64,000 nt of DNA from Candidatus Heimdallarchaeota archaeon (lineage in GTDB: Archaea; Asgardarchaeota; Heimdallarchaeia; Heimdallarchaeales; Kariarchaeaceae). Of this stretch, positions 46,007-53,039 are shown one piece after another; the first letter of the stretch is position 1, and the number at the start of each line of letters is the position of its first letter. The translations under genes and the position numbers were made by a program. Under the pieces are notes generated by a model, which did no database searches, was not told the DNA's origin, and saw only the letters and a program-made list of their open reading frames with translations. Where the stretch lies: contig JADCLS010000021.1 in assembly GCA_026702845.1 (NCBI GenBank), forward strand, positions 1 through 64,000, in the 5' to 3' direction.

Positions 46007-46159
46007 ATGAACCCTATTGATAAGCTATTTCAACAATTTCTCAACAGATTCAATATGCAAATAAGCACTATCATCCGAGGATTCTCTGGATCTAATGAGA
46101 TGCTTGATTGGGAGGAGGAAGAACCTCGCTACGAATATATCAAGCTCACAGTCAATTAA
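46007..46159 (+). CDS. Small hypothetical protein (50 residues)
   Basis: A frame MNPIDKLFQQFLNRFNM... with an acidic C-terminal half (MLDWEEEEPRYEY), amphipathic at the start. It begins 32 bases after a perfect TTACTTAAATA promoter, the same distance as for the gene at 49041, and ends just before the HMG-CoA synthase promoter. Composition and promoter support a real gene; the function is unknown. Confidence 0.5.
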   Translation: MNPIDKLFQQFLNRFNMQISTIIRGFSGSNEMLDWEEEEPRYEYIKLTVN

Positions 46160-46190
46160 AATTTAATATGACAACATTATTGCGATTTTT

Positions 46191-46201
46191 TTACTTAAAT
46201 A
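46191..46201 (+). promoter_or_regulatory. TTACTTAAATA promoter element (HMG-CoA synthase)
   Basis: Exact copy of the cluster motif, 37 bases before the chosen ATG at 46228. This spacing argues against the far-upstream ATG at 46108, which would precede the promoter. Confidence 0.6.
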
Positions 46202-46227
46202 CTCCAACCCCGTACACTTTCCCAACA

Positions 46228-47589
46228 ATGAATACAACTAACATACCAATACGAGGAACCATAAGAACCATGGCCAATTATTTGGGATCTGCCCAGATAA
46301 CAGCTGAGGAGTTTGTTAAATACAAACCACAAGTGCCACTGGGCTTGCTCAAAGCCCTGGGATTGAATGCCAACACAGTACCACTACCAACAGAGGATCC
46401 TACTACCATGCTCATGAATGCAGTGCAGGAGATAATCAAGGAGGAATTATCATATTCATATATAGAGGTGGGTACTGAGAGCCTCAATGATGGATCATTA
46501 CCCATCTCACAATATGCTCTTCAATTTCTACCTCATGATGATGTCTTCTCCAATGAGAGTAAACATGCCTGTATAGGTGCAATGAATGCAATCTGGCGAA
46601 ATGTTGCAGATGATGGATTGGTGATTGCCACTGATATTGCTGAGTATGCGGATGATGAACATACTGCTGCATCAGCTGAGTTCACTGGTGGGGCAGGTGC
46701 GATTGCTGTGGCTACTGGAGGTGAAAAAGCGGTACTGGAGATACTCAATGTTCGTGGAGCATCGGCATCACTAGTTCATGATTTCTACAAACCATACATC
46801 AGGGATGGAACTACACTTACTGGAAACAGCTATCCTGTGGTCTTCGGTGCATATTCCAACCTAGCCAACTATGAGAGAGTGGGAAGAGCTTATGAGAAGT
46901 TGAAGGAGAAGACAGGTATTACTCTGGATGAAGTTGCTGGAGTTGTCATGCATGCTCCCTATCCTGGTATATGCAAATACAATTTAGCCTATCTCTGTCT
47001 CATCGATCGGCCAAGTAGCAATCTGCTCTATATCAGAAATCTAACTGAGAAGGCACATATACATTTCAAAGACAAGGAATTCAACAGTATAGCTCCTATC
47101 GAGAAGCAGGTGAAACAGATGCTCAAGGAGGTAATGGAAACGTCCAATTTCAAAAATCAATACGAGAAATTGAAACCATCACTCGAGTTCATCTCAAGGA
47201 CTGGAAATCTCTACACAGGTTCCAGTCCTCTTTGTATGATGTCTTTGCTTGAGAATAAGGAATTCAAGGAGGGAGAATTGATACTCTGGGGTGGATATGG
47301 TTCAGGAAACCAGGCACTGTTCATGATGGCCAGAACCACAGAGGAAACCAACAAAATAGCATCTGAATGGAAAACAGCAGAGAAACTAGATAATAGAAGA
47401 GTGCTTACTGCTGAAGAATACAAACAGTACAAGGATATAGGTTTTGTATCACATGAGGACCTGGCATTTGCTGATTGCTGTGAATTACCTGATGGGTATT
47501 ATCTCCATTCTGTTAATGAGTATCAGATTAGAGAGTATAAACCATCTATGTCAGAAACCATTTCTGTTGAGTACAAATTATCGATTTAA
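46228..47589 (+). CDS. Hydroxymethylglutaryl-CoA synthase
   Basis: Start at ATG 46228 (453 residues), because the promoter at 46191 lies after the alternative start. The protein shows VGTESLNDGS near 81-90, the catalytic Cys 115 in ESKHACIGAMNAI, and His 242 in MHAPYPGICK, which are the Cys/His sites of HMG-CoA synthases. It condenses acetyl-CoA and acetoacetyl-CoA in the mevalonate pathway that feeds archaeal lipid synthesis. The N-terminal strand (NIPIRGTIRTMANYLGS) is shortened compared with usual forms, lacking the common G-I-x-x-x-x-x-Y-x-P. The 3' end overlaps the convergent TFB gene by 12 bases. Confidence 0.88.
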   Translation: MNTTNIPIRGTIRTMANYLGSAQITAEEFVKYKPQVPLGLLKALGLNANTVPLPTEDPTTMLMNAVQEIIKEELSYSYIEVGTESLNDGSLPISQYALQFLPHDDVFSNESKHACIGAMNAIWRNVADDGLVIATDIAEYADDEHTAASAEFTGGAGAIAVATGGEKAVLEILNVRGASASLVHDFYKPYIRDGTTLTGNSYPVVFGAYSNLANYERVGRAYEKLKEKTGITLDEVAGVVMHAPYPGICKYNLAYLCLIDRPSSNLLYIRNLTEKAHIHFKDKEFNSIAPIEKQVKQMLKEVMETSNFKNQYEKLKPSLEFISRTGNLYTGSSPLCMMSLLENKEFKEGELILWGGYGSGNQALFMMARTTEETNKIASEWKTAEKLDNRRVLTAEEYKQYKDIGFVSHEDLAFADCCELPDGYYLHSVNEYQIREYKPSMSETISVEYKLSI

Positions 47590-48300
47590 AGTCTGAAATT
47601 GATCCCTAATAAATCCAGAATTCTCTGTATAGAACTCATTCAGAAAACGATACATATGATCTCTAATAGAACTAGCTTTGGTTGCAGTTAATTCTTCCAT
47701 CAACTTCTGGGTTAGTACAGGTTCATCATTTTTTATATCTGCAAACACCCTATCTGCAAGATAGATAACTGATGCAGCTAATGCATATGGCTGTACAGCA
47801 CCTGTTCGTTTCCTGTCTAAGAAACCAAGTATTAGCCTAGATCCATCAAGTAGTACCATTCTATATGTATCCAAGCAGACCTTTTTTCTTCGCAATTTCT
47901 TGATAATTTTATTATCTTGGATTAGATTGTTGATAATTCTTTCTAAATACACCTCAGGTGTCATTCTTATGGGATTGAGATCGATATTCAGTTCTCTTGA
48001 CAGGTTTAGCAAATTCCTGTTGGTTACACGATGGCCTTGACGATTGAAGCTGGATACTATTTCTGATAATTGAAGGGGCACTCTCTCCACTCGGATGGTG
48101 ATAAGCAAACAGAGAGCAATTAGTAATATATTATTGGCAACTCTCACACCTGATTCACTTATCTCGTAATATTTACTGATTGTTTTGTGCTTGATATCAG
48201 CTGATAAATCAAGTGTTTGTGCCACATGTTTGAATGATATCATAGCTCGTATAGTATTAGCATTTAATTGTTGCTCTGTGGTGGATTCATATTTTGCCAT
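47578..48300 (-). CDS. TFB (TFIIB)-like protein lacking the zinc ribbon
   Basis: The 240-residue protein resembles the cyclin-fold core of archaeal TFB: helices around ARVANNILLIALCLLITIR-type sequence (about 52-72) and PYALAASVIYLADRVF near 178-193, followed by a helix-turn-helix-like VLTQKLMEELTATKASSIRDHMYRFL. TFB binds the BRE and TBP and recruits RNA polymerase. Here the N-terminal zinc ribbon (Cys pairs) and B-finger are missing, so it may be a regulator or a specialised factor that recognises promoters without full recruitment. It lies in a cluster of genes with a shared TTACTTAAATA promoter. Confidence 0.7.
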   Translation of the reverse strand: MAKYESTTEQQLNANTIRAMISFKHVAQTLDLSADIKHKTISKYYEISESGVRVANNILLIALCLLITIRVERVPLQLSEIVSSFNRQGHRVTNRNLLNLSRELNIDLNPIRMTPEVYLERIINNLIQDNKIIKKLRRKKVCLDTYRMVLLDGSRLILGFLDRKRTGAVQPYALAASVIYLADRVFADIKNDEPVLTQKLMEELTATKASSIRDHMYRFLNEFYTENSGFIRDQFQTLNR

Positions 48301-48350
48301 GAAACATGATATTTAGTTAAGCATATAAGCTCATAAGAACAGACAGGATT

Positions 48351-48400
48351 TTCTTACTTAAATATCATTGAGATAGAAAGTATCAAGAATAGTATTCTAT
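48351..48400 (+). repeat. Decayed duplicate of the 49041 gene promoter and start
   Basis: Fifty bases match 49007-49056 without gaps at 42 positions, including the TTACTTAAATA motif and the following AGAAAGTATCA. The ATG of the intact copy (49041) is AAG here, so the duplicate start is dead. Confidence 0.6.
48354..48364 (+). promoter_or_regulatory. TTACTTAAATA element in decayed copy
   Basis: Exact motif copy, but the start codon it once served is lost. It might still drive a long-leader transcript of the gene at 48508. Confidence 0.4.
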
Positions 48401-48507
48401 ACCAATTCCTTCCAATAGAAAATAATTCATCACCCAATTCACGTGATTAGTGAGGATAATGTATAGAATCGAAGTATTTTATTAATATCTATCCTCAATC
48501 ATCTAAT

Positions 48508-49002
48508 ATGCGAGAAAAATTTCATGAGAAATGCAATTTTATTGATATTGATCTTCCCCAGCTAGTGCTTGGAGTAACTTCAGAATATACAATGAAAGAT
48601 GAAGAAAGTTGGAGATACATCCAGCATCAATACGGTGGAATGCTCTGTAGGCAATTATACATCAAAGCCAGGATACTCAAACCACTGGATAAATATTGGG
48701 ACCCTATTCATAGGTTGGAAAAAAAATTTGTTGATTATTTTGGAAATTGCCATACCTTGAACAGCATAATCGAATACCGGGAATATATCAATTCTAATCT
48801 GAATGTGGATTGTAATTATGATTTCTGGGATTTTGATGAAGCCCTGTATCCAATAGACTGTACCAAGGAGAATGTGGAGATATTGACTGGTGAAATAATT
48901 AAAAATTTTGATGATGCAATCGAGTTTGAGACAGAGATGGATAGACTAGTAGGCTGTATCGGGAGATGGAAGCTCTATATACTTGGTTTTAATTCAGATT
49001 AA
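48508..49002 (+). CDS. Hypothetical protein, Cys-rich
   Basis: The 164-residue soluble protein has several Cys (CNF, CRQ, NCHTL, DCNYDFWDFD, DCTKEN, GCIG) spread over the chain, and many aromatic and acidic residues. The family is not recognised. A TATA-like ATTTTATTAATATC stretch at about 48476-48489 lies 20-30 bases upstream of the ATG. It is followed 38 bases later by another orphan gene (49041), and an eroded duplicate of that gene's start precedes it, so the locus has seen local duplications. Confidence 0.6.
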   Translation: MREKFHEKCNFIDIDLPQLVLGVTSEYTMKDEESWRYIQHQYGGMLCRQLYIKARILKPLDKYWDPIHRLEKKFVDYFGNCHTLNSIIEYREYINSNLNVDCNYDFWDFDEALYPIDCTKENVEILTGEIIKNFDDAIEFETEMDRLVGCIGRWKLYILGFNSD

Positions 49003-49009
49003 TTTTTGC

Positions 49010-49020
49010 TTACTTAAATA
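49010..49020 (+). promoter_or_regulatory. TTACTTAAATA promoter element (49041 gene)
   Basis: Exact motif copy, 31 bases before the ATG at 49041. Confidence 0.55.
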
Positions 49021-49040
49021 TCAATCGTATAGAAAGTATC

Positions 49041-49499
49041 ATGGATATTATTCTATCATATCGACTGTTTGCTCCACAGCAACTTCAGAGAGATGCATTC
49101 AAAAAGGCTCTGGATGATTACAATCTCTATCATTCACAATATGTTGAACCACGAGATATTTTCATATCACTCACAGAATTCATCTCTTTTTGCAATCTCT
49201 CTGGAGTTCCATTGTGTGATTACTTGGAGCTTCACCTATCCTACGATGTCTACCTTTCATCTGCGATAGAGGAATATATTCACCAGAATCTCTCTATTTT
49301 ACAATTACTTGAGCACGAAGGTTATCAGGTAATACTGCTGGTGGATAGTCAGAAAGAATGGAGAGAGATCCTGCATTCCCTGTTTCTTTTTAATACCACC
49401 ATCACTAATACTAATCAACAGGTGATAAGTACCATGACTGAGCTGTATAGCCTATTACCTAATATCACTGATCAGGTTCCCCTAACAGAATTCTTCTAA
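49041..49499 (+). CDS. Hypothetical soluble protein
   Basis: The 152-residue protein is largely helical with several Leu- and Tyr-rich stretches (LQLLEHEGYQVILLVDSQKEW, LHLSYDVYLSSAIEEYI). It has no TM segment and no motif I can name. The TTACTTAAATA promoter at 49010 supports a leaderless mRNA starting near the ATG. It belongs to the 46-50 kb cluster that shares this promoter. Confidence 0.6.
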   Translation: MDIILSYRLFAPQQLQRDAFKKALDDYNLYHSQYVEPRDIFISLTEFISFCNLSGVPLCDYLELHLSYDVYLSSAIEEYIHQNLSILQLLEHEGYQVILLVDSQKEWREILHSLFLFNTTITNTNQQVISTMTELYSLLPNITDQVPLTEFF

Positions 49500-49521
49500 A
49501 AGACATAATATTAGTATCATA

Positions 49522-49872
49522 TTAGCATTGAAGATATATGGCATCATAATCTATCTTTGATTGGCATTCCATCATACAGGGTTCATCCTCTGTGATGACG
49601 ATTTCTAACTCAAAGGCATTCTCTCCGCCGTTGCACTGCATTTGATAAAGATCATCAATCCTGGAATGATGATGGGTGTTCGACCAGAAAGGATTAGTAT
49701 CTCTACTACTATTCCCATTAACAATGATTGTCAATGGAATTTGTAGCTTCATGGCCTCCTCCCTTAAATATCTTAACTCTTTGCGAAGGAAGGCAATGGT
49801 TCCATCATCTGGATGATCATAAAACTGAGTGGTTTTCTGTGGCTTGAATATTCTTTTTAAGTCTGCAAGCAT
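49522..49872 (-). CDS. Small hypothetical protein with His/Cys residues
   Basis: The 116-residue protein has a basic helical N-terminus (about 1-45), an NTHHHSR patch (about 64-70) and Cys near 80 and 98-103 (EPCMMEC), and 116. The His and Cys residues could bind metal. The family is not recognised. The minus-strand TTACTTAAATA at 49896-49906 lies 34 bases from its ATG. Confidence 0.5.
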   Translation of the reverse strand: MLADLKRIFKPQKTTQFYDHPDDGTIAFLRKELRYLREEAMKLQIPLTIIVNGNSSRDTNPFWSNTHHHSRIDDLYQMQCNGGENAFELEIVITEDEPCMMECQSKIDYDAIYLQC

Positions 49873-49895
49873 GTAATCATCATAGTATTACTTTT

Positions 49896-49906
49896 TATTT
49901 AAGTAA
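49896..49906 (-). promoter_or_regulatory. TTACTTAAATA promoter element (49522 gene)
   Basis: Exact minus-strand copy of the cluster motif, 34 bases upstream of the start at 49872. Confidence 0.5.
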
Positions 49907-49956
49907 AAAATAGATATGATTTTTTAGTTATAAAACTCATTTTTTCTCTGTAGTAT

Positions 49957-50874
49957 ATGCGACCATACGTTATAGTTGTAATACTTTTATTCAGTCCCCT
50001 AGTTACTCAAGCAGTAGATATCAGCCCTATCAATATTGAAACCTATTACTTCAGTAATCAAGTGTTGATAAATGAGACAAGAGCGATTGAGATCCTTGAA
50101 GTGCCACACTCTCCGGATTATTTCAGGGCTCGAATGGTGTTTTCATCCAATGAATCTTCAACCTTGTTCTCAATTATAGAGTATAAGATCAGAATTCATC
50201 TCTACTCATCAGCTCTGAGTGCTGTCCCATTTTATAGCAGTGAGTTAATTGCAGTAGAGACACCAGATGAGGTAGAGGTCATAGCACCAATTTATCTAAT
50301 ACCTGATGCAGAGTTAATAGTTAAAATTGAGATTCTACGGGGGTTCAATTTTATTAGCATTCTAACTATAGCTTCCATCATAGATCTTATCACTATGCCG
50401 GATACACAGTATTCAAGACAAGTAACAACCAGGACAATAGAGCAGGAGTTTCATCTAAATAAGTCATTATTACTAGGAGATGTGGAACAAACTGCAATCT
50501 TCTTCCCACCAGATATCTTACCAGAATTCAATCCTCAATATAGTAATCACAGTATGCAACTTCGCTTCCCGATTTCTATCCCCTTTATTGCAGCCCCTTC
50601 AACAATTAGGCTATCAGTTGGAGAGTATCAGTACCATCAAAGAATTGAAGAGGCTGGAGAGTATGAGTTCTTCTTAATCGTACCCATTCAAGCGTATTAT
50701 ACAATTTTGATCGGGTTTCAAGGAACTTATGCTGATTTGATCATTTCAGATGTTGGAATTGATTTTATTCCAGATGCTCCGTTAACATTGTCAGCCGAAG
50801 CTACCAATATTCTTGTGGCAATATGCCTTCTTGCACCAGTTACCATTATTATCAGGGTTCATCGACTAAGGTAA
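49957..50874 (+). CDS. Secreted protein with C-terminal membrane anchor
   Basis: The 305-residue protein has a signal peptide (about 1-19, MRPYVIVVILLFSPLVTQA), a beta-rich ectodomain with several N-x-S/T sites, and a C-terminal TM helix (about 280-300, ILVAICLLAPVTIIIRV) with a short basic tail HRLR. It is a type I surface protein, with a build similar to the split gene at 44047 but no clear sequence identity. It lies upstream of a histidine phosphatase; a functional link is not shown. Confidence 0.65.
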   Translation: MRPYVIVVILLFSPLVTQAVDISPINIETYYFSNQVLINETRAIEILEVPHSPDYFRARMVFSSNESSTLFSIIEYKIRIHLYSSALSAVPFYSSELIAVETPDEVEVIAPIYLIPDAELIVKIEILRGFNFISILTIASIIDLITMPDTQYSRQVTTRTIEQEFHLNKSLLLGDVEQTAIFFPPDILPEFNPQYSNHSMQLRFPISIPFIAAPSTIRLSVGEYQYHQRIEEAGEYEFFLIVPIQAYYTILIGFQGTYADLIISDVGIDFIPDAPLTLSAEATNILVAICLLAPVTIIIRVHRLR

Positions 50875-50919
50875 TCATACTTTTTTTATTTATATATCAA
50901 AATTAATTTAGCTAATACA

Positions 50920-51486
50920 ATGCGATTATACTTAATTCGTCACACTGAAAGCACCATGAATGAGAGAGGATTACTGCAAGGTTGGCAGGATCCTCCTCTT
51001 TCTGAGAAGGGAAGGAGACAAGCAGAAACAATCAAATTGGATATAAATGCCAGTATTATTTTCTGTTCTCCCAGCAAACGATGTCTTGAGACAATGCAGC
51101 TCAGTTCTTCAGAGTATCATATCGAGATGGAACAGTTAAGAGAGATGAATTTTGGCTCACTAGAAGGTAAACCGCTCCTTGAGGTAACCAATTCTGATGA
51201 GTGGAAGAGAATCTTCAAGGATTATGAGTATAATGATCATGGGGGAGAATCGGTGGCAGAATTTGGTAGGAGGGTAACCTGGGGGGTATCACTTATTATT
51301 CGATATATGCAGGATTACCATCATGAAACAGCACTCATCTACACGCATTCTGGGGTGATCAATGCCATCATCAAGGGTTTGTATGGTATAGACAGGCCGA
51401 ATGTACCTGTGGCACATGGACAAGTGCTTCCACTTGATATATCATTTGTTAATGGTCTAAAAGTAGAATGTGAGGTATTATCATGA
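50920..51486 (+). CDS. Histidine phosphatase (phosphoglycerate mutase superfamily)
   Basis: The 188-residue protein has the catalytic RHTE motif (Arg 7, His 8), a second His in YTHSGVI near 144, the LSEKGRRQAE segment, and a Glu in REMNFGSLEGK. Its size and layout fit cobalamin-biosynthesis alpha-ribazole phosphatase or a general phosphosugar phosphatase. No cobalamin genes are nearby. The last codon overlaps a 28-residue membrane frame (ATGA at 51483-51486). Confidence 0.9.
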   Translation: MRLYLIRHTESTMNERGLLQGWQDPPLSEKGRRQAETIKLDINASIIFCSPSKRCLETMQLSSSEYHIEMEQLREMNFGSLEGKPLLEVTNSDEWKRIFKDYEYNDHGGESVAEFGRRVTWGVSLIIRYMQDYHHETALIYTHSGVINAIIKGLYGIDRPNVPVAHGQVLPLDISFVNGLKVECEVLS

Positions 51487-51569
51487 TATATCATCTAGTC
51501 TTGGCGACCGTAACATTTTTCTTCATTTATGTTTTCATTTTGAGGATTCCAGCTCATGAGGATGTATGA
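51483..51569 (+). CDS. 28-residue membrane microprotein overlapping the phosphatase gene
   Basis: The frame MIYHLVLATVTFFFIYVFIL-RIPAHEDV begins in the phosphatase stop (ATGA) and is one TM helix followed by a short charged tail. The ATGA overlap is a common sign of translational coupling. It may tether or regulate the phosphatase. It is short, so chance cannot be excluded. Confidence 0.45.
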   Translation: MIYHLVLATVTFFFIYVFILRIPAHEDV

Positions 51570-51580
51570 TGCAAAATAAT

Positions 51581-52738
51581 CTAATCCTCTGTGTAGACAA
51601 GTTGCCCATTTATGTAGGTTTTTACAGGTTTGGATCTTGCATCAAAAGGATCTCCATTGAGTAGAACCAAATCTGCATCTTTACCTACCTCCAAGCTTCC
51701 GATTCTATCTTCCAACCCCAGTACAGTTGCTGGATTGAGAGTAATTAGCTTCAACGCATCCTCCTGAGGTAAACCCTCACGGATAGCCCAAATTGCCTGA
51801 TCACGTAGAGTATGAATAGGGTTAAAGGGTGAATCGGTGATAAGTGAAACAAATACACCCTCTTTGTGTAAAATTACAGGATTCTTGTAAGTTATATCTC
51901 TAAGCTCACGTTTGGCCCTATCACCGAATGCAGGCCCCACACAGCATTTGATGTTTTTTGATGCAAGAGTATTTGCCACCTTGTACCCTTCAGTGGTGTG
52001 TTCGATGATCAACTCATAACCAAATTCCTCTGCTAATCTGATTGCAGTGATGATATCATCTGCTCGATGAGCATGACATCGTACTGGCATCTTTCCATCA
52101 AGAACCTGCACCAGTGCCTCCATACCCAGATCCAACTTGGGTTCCTTTTCCTCCTTTCCCTCTTTGTATCTCTCCCAGGTTTTCTTGTATTCCTGGGCAT
52201 CCAAGAATGCTTTTCGGATGAGATAGGCTACACCCATACGAGTGGTGGGTGCTCGTTTGTTATTTGCTCCTACACGCTTGGGATTCTCACCCAGAGCCAT
52301 CTTTAACCCAGCAGGATGCTTAATCAGCATCTGTTCAAGCTCAGAACCCAGAGGCTTCACCACACATAGTTGACCTCCAATGGCATTGGCAGAGCCATGG
52401 GTGATACCTAGTGTTGTAACTCCACCAGATCTTGCATCTTCAAAACCAACATCTTCTGGATGGATACTGTCCATAATTCGTACATATGGAGTCAAGGGAT
52501 CAGACATCTCGTTGCCATCATAATCCGTATTCCACTCGCCCCAGACACCAGTATGTGCATGAGCATCAACAAAACCAGGAGTAATATGCAACCCAGAACA
52601 ATCTATGATCTCAAATCCATCAGTATCACAAGGCGCTCCCACATAGCTTATTGTATTTTTCTCGATTAGTAAGGTTCCTTGATAAATTATGTCTGTGTTT
52701 ACTGGATATATTGTTGCATTTATAAAAGCAGTTTTCAT
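51581..52738 (-). CDS. Amidohydrolase (imidazolonepropionase-like)
   Basis: The start is taken as ATG 52738 (385 residues), because the upstream codons add a short odd tail. Metal-binding HAH (His 60, 62) follows ITPGFVDAHAH, then RCHAHRADD, IIEHTTEG and a LITDSP motif with the last metal Asp. The C-terminus has the usual LNPATVLGLEDRIGSLEVGKDADLVLLNGDPF. Such enzymes hydrolyse cyclic amides or N-acyl compounds; the substrate is not clear. An insertion (about 170-200, YKKTWERYKEGKEEKEP) is a charged helix. Confidence 0.9.
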   Translation of the reverse strand: MKTAFINATIYPVNTDIIYQGTLLIEKNTISYVGAPCDTDGFEIIDCSGLHITPGFVDAHAHTGVWGEWNTDYDGNEMSDPLTPYVRIMDSIHPEDVGFEDARSGGVTTLGITHGSANAIGGQLCVVKPLGSELEQMLIKHPAGLKMALGENPKRVGANNKRAPTTRMGVAYLIRKAFLDAQEYKKTWERYKEGKEEKEPKLDLGMEALVQVLDGKMPVRCHAHRADDIITAIRLAEEFGYELIIEHTTEGYKVANTLASKNIKCCVGPAFGDRAKRELRDITYKNPVILHKEGVFVSLITDSPFNPIHTLRDQAIWAIREGLPQEDALKLITLNPATVLGLEDRIGSLEVGKDADLVLLNGDPFDARSKPVKTYINGQLVYTED

Positions 52739-53039
52739 CTTAATACATAGCAAAATGAAATTTTAATCCTTTCTTGATACTGTATTGAATAATTGCTTAA
52801 AATTAAAAAATTCTGTATAGTAAATAAAAAAACTGAAAAACGATTCTGTTACCGGAATTTGTTACCGATACTAGGTTATTTCTCATAATTCTTAATTCTG
52901 AGAATTCACTTCTTCGAAATCGATACAAATGCGTCAATTATACTTGAAGTTAGCTTTTTTAATGCCAATTTCTCAATATTGAATTGCGGATGATTTAAAT
53001 ATTAAAATGAATCTACTCTTAATAATAAGGTTTTAGCTT
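52739..53039. other. Gene-free divergent promoter region
   Basis: A 301-bp AT-rich stretch between divergent genes. Its right end (52963-53002) holds the promoter of the first large surface protein. I see no RNA or frame. Confidence 0.6.
52963..53002 (+). promoter_or_regulatory. Promoter block shared with the second surface-protein gene
   Basis: TGCCAATTT, then TTGAATTGCGGATGATTTAA ending in the TATA-like ATTTAAATAT at 52993-53002. The gene at 55463 has the same block: TGCCAATTT, TTGAATTACGGATCATTTAT and ATTTATATAT (55398-55436). The duplicated control region suggests co-expression. Confidence 0.55.

Noticed and set aside
46108..46227. N-terminal extension of HMG-CoA synthase
   Set aside because: The 40 extra codons overlap the 46007 frame and contain the TTACTTAAATA promoter; the residues show no family pattern.
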